The translations under genes and the position numbers were made by a program. The notes under the pieces are model-generated. The model saw only the letters and a list, made by a program, of their open reading frames with translations, was not told the origin of the DNA and did no database searches. Shown in pieces: positions 62,595 to 64,000 of a DNA stretch of 64,000 nucleotides. The stretch comes from Corynebacterium casei LMG S-19264 (GTDB taxonomy: Bacteria > Actinomycetota > Actinomycetes > Mycobacteriales > Mycobacteriaceae): NCBI RefSeq assembly GCF_000550785.1, contig NZ_CP004350.1, positions 2,646,009 through 2,710,008 of the forward strand, in the 5' to 3' direction. Positions within the stretch are counted from its first letter, which is position 1. Each line of letters opens with the position of its first letter.

Positions 62595-62728
62595 GGATTC
62601 ACCGCGCGTTGATTCTGGCCACTTTGCATTGGCTAACCTTTCCTTTTTGAGTACATTCAAAGTAGTCAGCAATATCTTGCAATAGAAATTGCCTGCTCTC
62701 GGGGTCGGGGGGCTCGAAAAGGAAAATT

Positions 62729-63844
62729 ATGGGTGCCAACGCGCAGCTTTCAAGCATCTCGGATGTGTTTTATCAGGGTGCTTTCACCACATATATTCTG
62801 TGTTTATTGGTGTCGCTGTACTACTACGGCCTCATCTCAGAAATCCTTCGAAAACAGAATCAAGCTAAAACCGCCACTGAGCAAGCCGTGGTTTCCGGGA
62901 ACAGCACTGGCACAATTACCAAAGCCAAGAACGGCGTTAGTACGCAATCACGAAAAGCGCACCGTTCTTCCTCAATAGTTCGGTTCTTGTTGTTCTTAGG
63001 TTTGGTTCTGCACGCTGCCTCATGGACTATTCGAGGAATCGCGGTATCTCGATTTCCGCTCGGAAACCTCTATGAATACTCGGTCGCATTTGCTCTCGTC
63101 GCGATAATCATTTGCGCAATCCTGGTTGCGCGCGAGCGCCGCAATATCACCCTCGTGCCGTGGTTTCTCACCCCGACCCTGCTGTTGATGTTCTACGCTG
63201 CAGCCCGTCTTTATGCGGAAGCTGCTCCGGTCGTTCCAGCGCTGCAATCCAACCGGATTCCTATTCACATCACCACGGTCATCTTTGGCGCATCAATCGG
63301 CCTGACCTCCGGTGTCGGATCTTTGCTCTACTTGTTGCGGGTGTGGGAAGAAAAATCCAACCTCAAATTCCTGTCATTCCTAGTTCGCCCGCTTCCGTCC
63401 GCAGACAAACTAGATGCCCTTGCGTACCGGTTCGCAATCGCTGCCCTCCCCACCTTTGGTCTGGGAGTTATCTTCGGCGCCATCTGGGCTGAATCAGCAT
63501 GGGAACGGTTCTGGGGATGGGATCCAAAAGAAGCAGTGTCGTTTATGACGTGGGTTCTTTATGCCGCGTATCTACACGCCCGTGCGACTCCCAGCTGGGG
63601 TCCGGAGAAGGCCGCGTTTGTAAACCTCTTGGCATTCGCCACCATGATCTTCAACTTATTCTTCATCAACATGGTGGTCTCTGGCCTGCATTCTTACGCA
63701 GGTCTCAACAAAACCCGCCGCTTCATCAGGTCCGCGGCGGCGCGACGGTGTTGCCCGGCGCGAGCTGGGTTTCGAGGAGAAAGCGCAGGGGCTCGCCGTC
63801 GGCGTCGGTGGGATAGTCGGTGTTGGCAACGGATGCATCAATAA
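62729..63844 (+). CDS. ccsB: Cytochrome c biogenesis protein CcsB/ResC type, with overlong end
   Basis: A heme-handling membrane protein of the CcsA/CcsB-ResBC system, about 8 helices. WGWDPKEAVSFMTW (residues about 264-277) is the WWD heme motif, and NLFFINMVVSGLHSYAGLN is the normal end of the family (about residue 330). Here the frame goes on for about 42 Arg-rich residues to 63844, antisense to a convergent LacI-family gene. A T lost in AACTAAAACC would remove the stop, giving AACAAAACC. AAAGGA precedes ATG 62729. ResB and CcdA, its usual partners, are not here. Confidence 0.85.
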   Translation: MGANAQLSSISDVFYQGAFTTYILCLLVSLYYYGLISEILRKQNQAKTATEQAVVSGNSTGTITKAKNGVSTQSRKAHRSSSIVRFLLFLGLVLHAASWTIRGIAVSRFPLGNLYEYSVAFALVAIIICAILVARERRNITLVPWFLTPTLLLMFYAAARLYAEAAPVVPALQSNRIPIHITTVIFGASIGLTSGVGSLLYLLRVWEEKSNLKFLSFLVRPLPSADKLDALAYRFAIAALPTFGLGVIFGAIWAESAWERFWGWDPKEAVSFMTWVLYAAYLHARATPSWGPEKAAFVNLLAFATMIFNLFFINMVVSGLHSYAGLNKTRRFIRSAAARRCCPARAGFRGESAGARRRRRWDSRCWQRMHQ

Positions 63845-64000
63845 GCTGTGCCAGCATGCGGCCGGCCTCTGCGCCCTTGTCAAAGTTTGGCTGGATGACC
63901 GTGGTCAGACCGCGCAGGCGGGCCGATTCGATGCCATCGAAACCGGTGACTGAGAGCTCTTCGGGAATGCTGATTCCATGTTCTTCGGCGTAGTCCATAA
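63726..64000 (-). CDS. LacI-family regulator, carboxyl end (cut by window edge)
   Basis: The last ~91 residues of a LacI/GalR regulator. ISIPEELSVTGFDGIESARL and GLTTVIQPNFDKGAEAGRML are the standard carboxyl blocks of the periplasmic-binding-like effector domain. The DNA-binding head lies beyond base 64000. By its place after otsB it may be the equivalent of IpsA of C. glutamicum, an inositol-responsive regulator of inositol synthesis and wall genes; this is from gene order only. Its stop lies at 63726-63728, inside the overlong ccsB frame. Confidence 0.85.
   Translation of the reverse strand, partial: MDYAEEHGISIPEELSVTGFDGIESARLRGLTTVIQPNFDKGAEAGRMLAQLIDASVANTDYPTDADGEPLRFLLETQLAPGNTVAPPRT

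Overview
The window reads as chromosome of a Corynebacterium. It has a corynomycolate (antigen 85-type) transferase, a mycothiol synthase, a quinone-dependent pyruvate oxidase, ThrE and OtsAB. Its gene order (actA-dusB-phoU-pstBACS-mshD, purM-purF, purL-purQ-purS, purC-purB-purD, phoS-phoR, pqo-MFS-TetR, thrE-otsA-otsB-LacI) follows, from memory, the C. glutamicum layout. The species cannot be fixed from the sequence alone. No CRISPR array, prophage or plasmid origin is visible. The only mobile DNA is a transposase tail at the left edge.

Layout. 1-0.8 kb: transposase fragment and tRNA-Asp/Glu. 0.8-3.5 kb: a CsoR-like repressor, then a tight operon of two O6-alkylguanine methyltransferases, an ECF sigma factor and a 3-methyladenine glycosylase. 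3.5-5.6 kb: cytochrome P450 operon. 6-9.8 kb: CoA-transferase, DusB, PhoU. 10-14.3 kb: pstSCAB with a PHO-box-like upstream region. 14.3-20.6 kb: mycothiol synthase, LmeA-like protein, diacylglycerol kinase, FABP-like protein, PabC, YgfZ, DUF3073. 20.8-25.8 kb: purM-purF, SCP-like protein, tandem-hotdog thioesterase, hemolysin III. 25.9-30.2 kb: accessory stretch with a mycolyltransferase, three small secreted proteins (one broken) and a ThDP enzyme with two stop codons. 30-35 kb: HNH protein and purLQS. 35-42 kb: secreted nuclease interrupted by a stop, iron-box-controlled siderophore lipoprotein, deacetylase-like protein, oligopeptidase B. 42-49 kb: purC, purB, purD, HIT protein, PhoS-PhoR. 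49-56.7 kb: MerR/TipAS, two MFS carriers, Pqo, TetR, small membrane proteins. 57-64 kb: ThrE, a lysine-rich basic protein, OtsA, lipoprotein, OtsB, an orphan ccsB running into a convergent LacI-family gene.

How it works together. Phosphate: PhoS-PhoR probably senses limitation and drives pstSCAB, and perhaps the secreted nuclease. Purines: purF, M, L, Q, S, C, B and D lie in four clusters and cover most of the route from PRPP. Envelope: OtsAB makes trehalose, the carrier that the mycolyltransferase acts on. DNA repair: the ogt-sigma-ogt-tag operon looks like a self-contained alkylation response.

Two window-wide patterns stand out. About twenty genes have a TANNNT-type -10 hexamer 6-8 bases before the start codon, as expected of leaderless mRNAs, and this fixed many starts here. 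Several genes are broken by single events: one-base deletions in at least three genes, three in-frame TAG codons in two genes, and one ATT where ATG is expected. Whether these are real decay or base-calling faults needs the reads.
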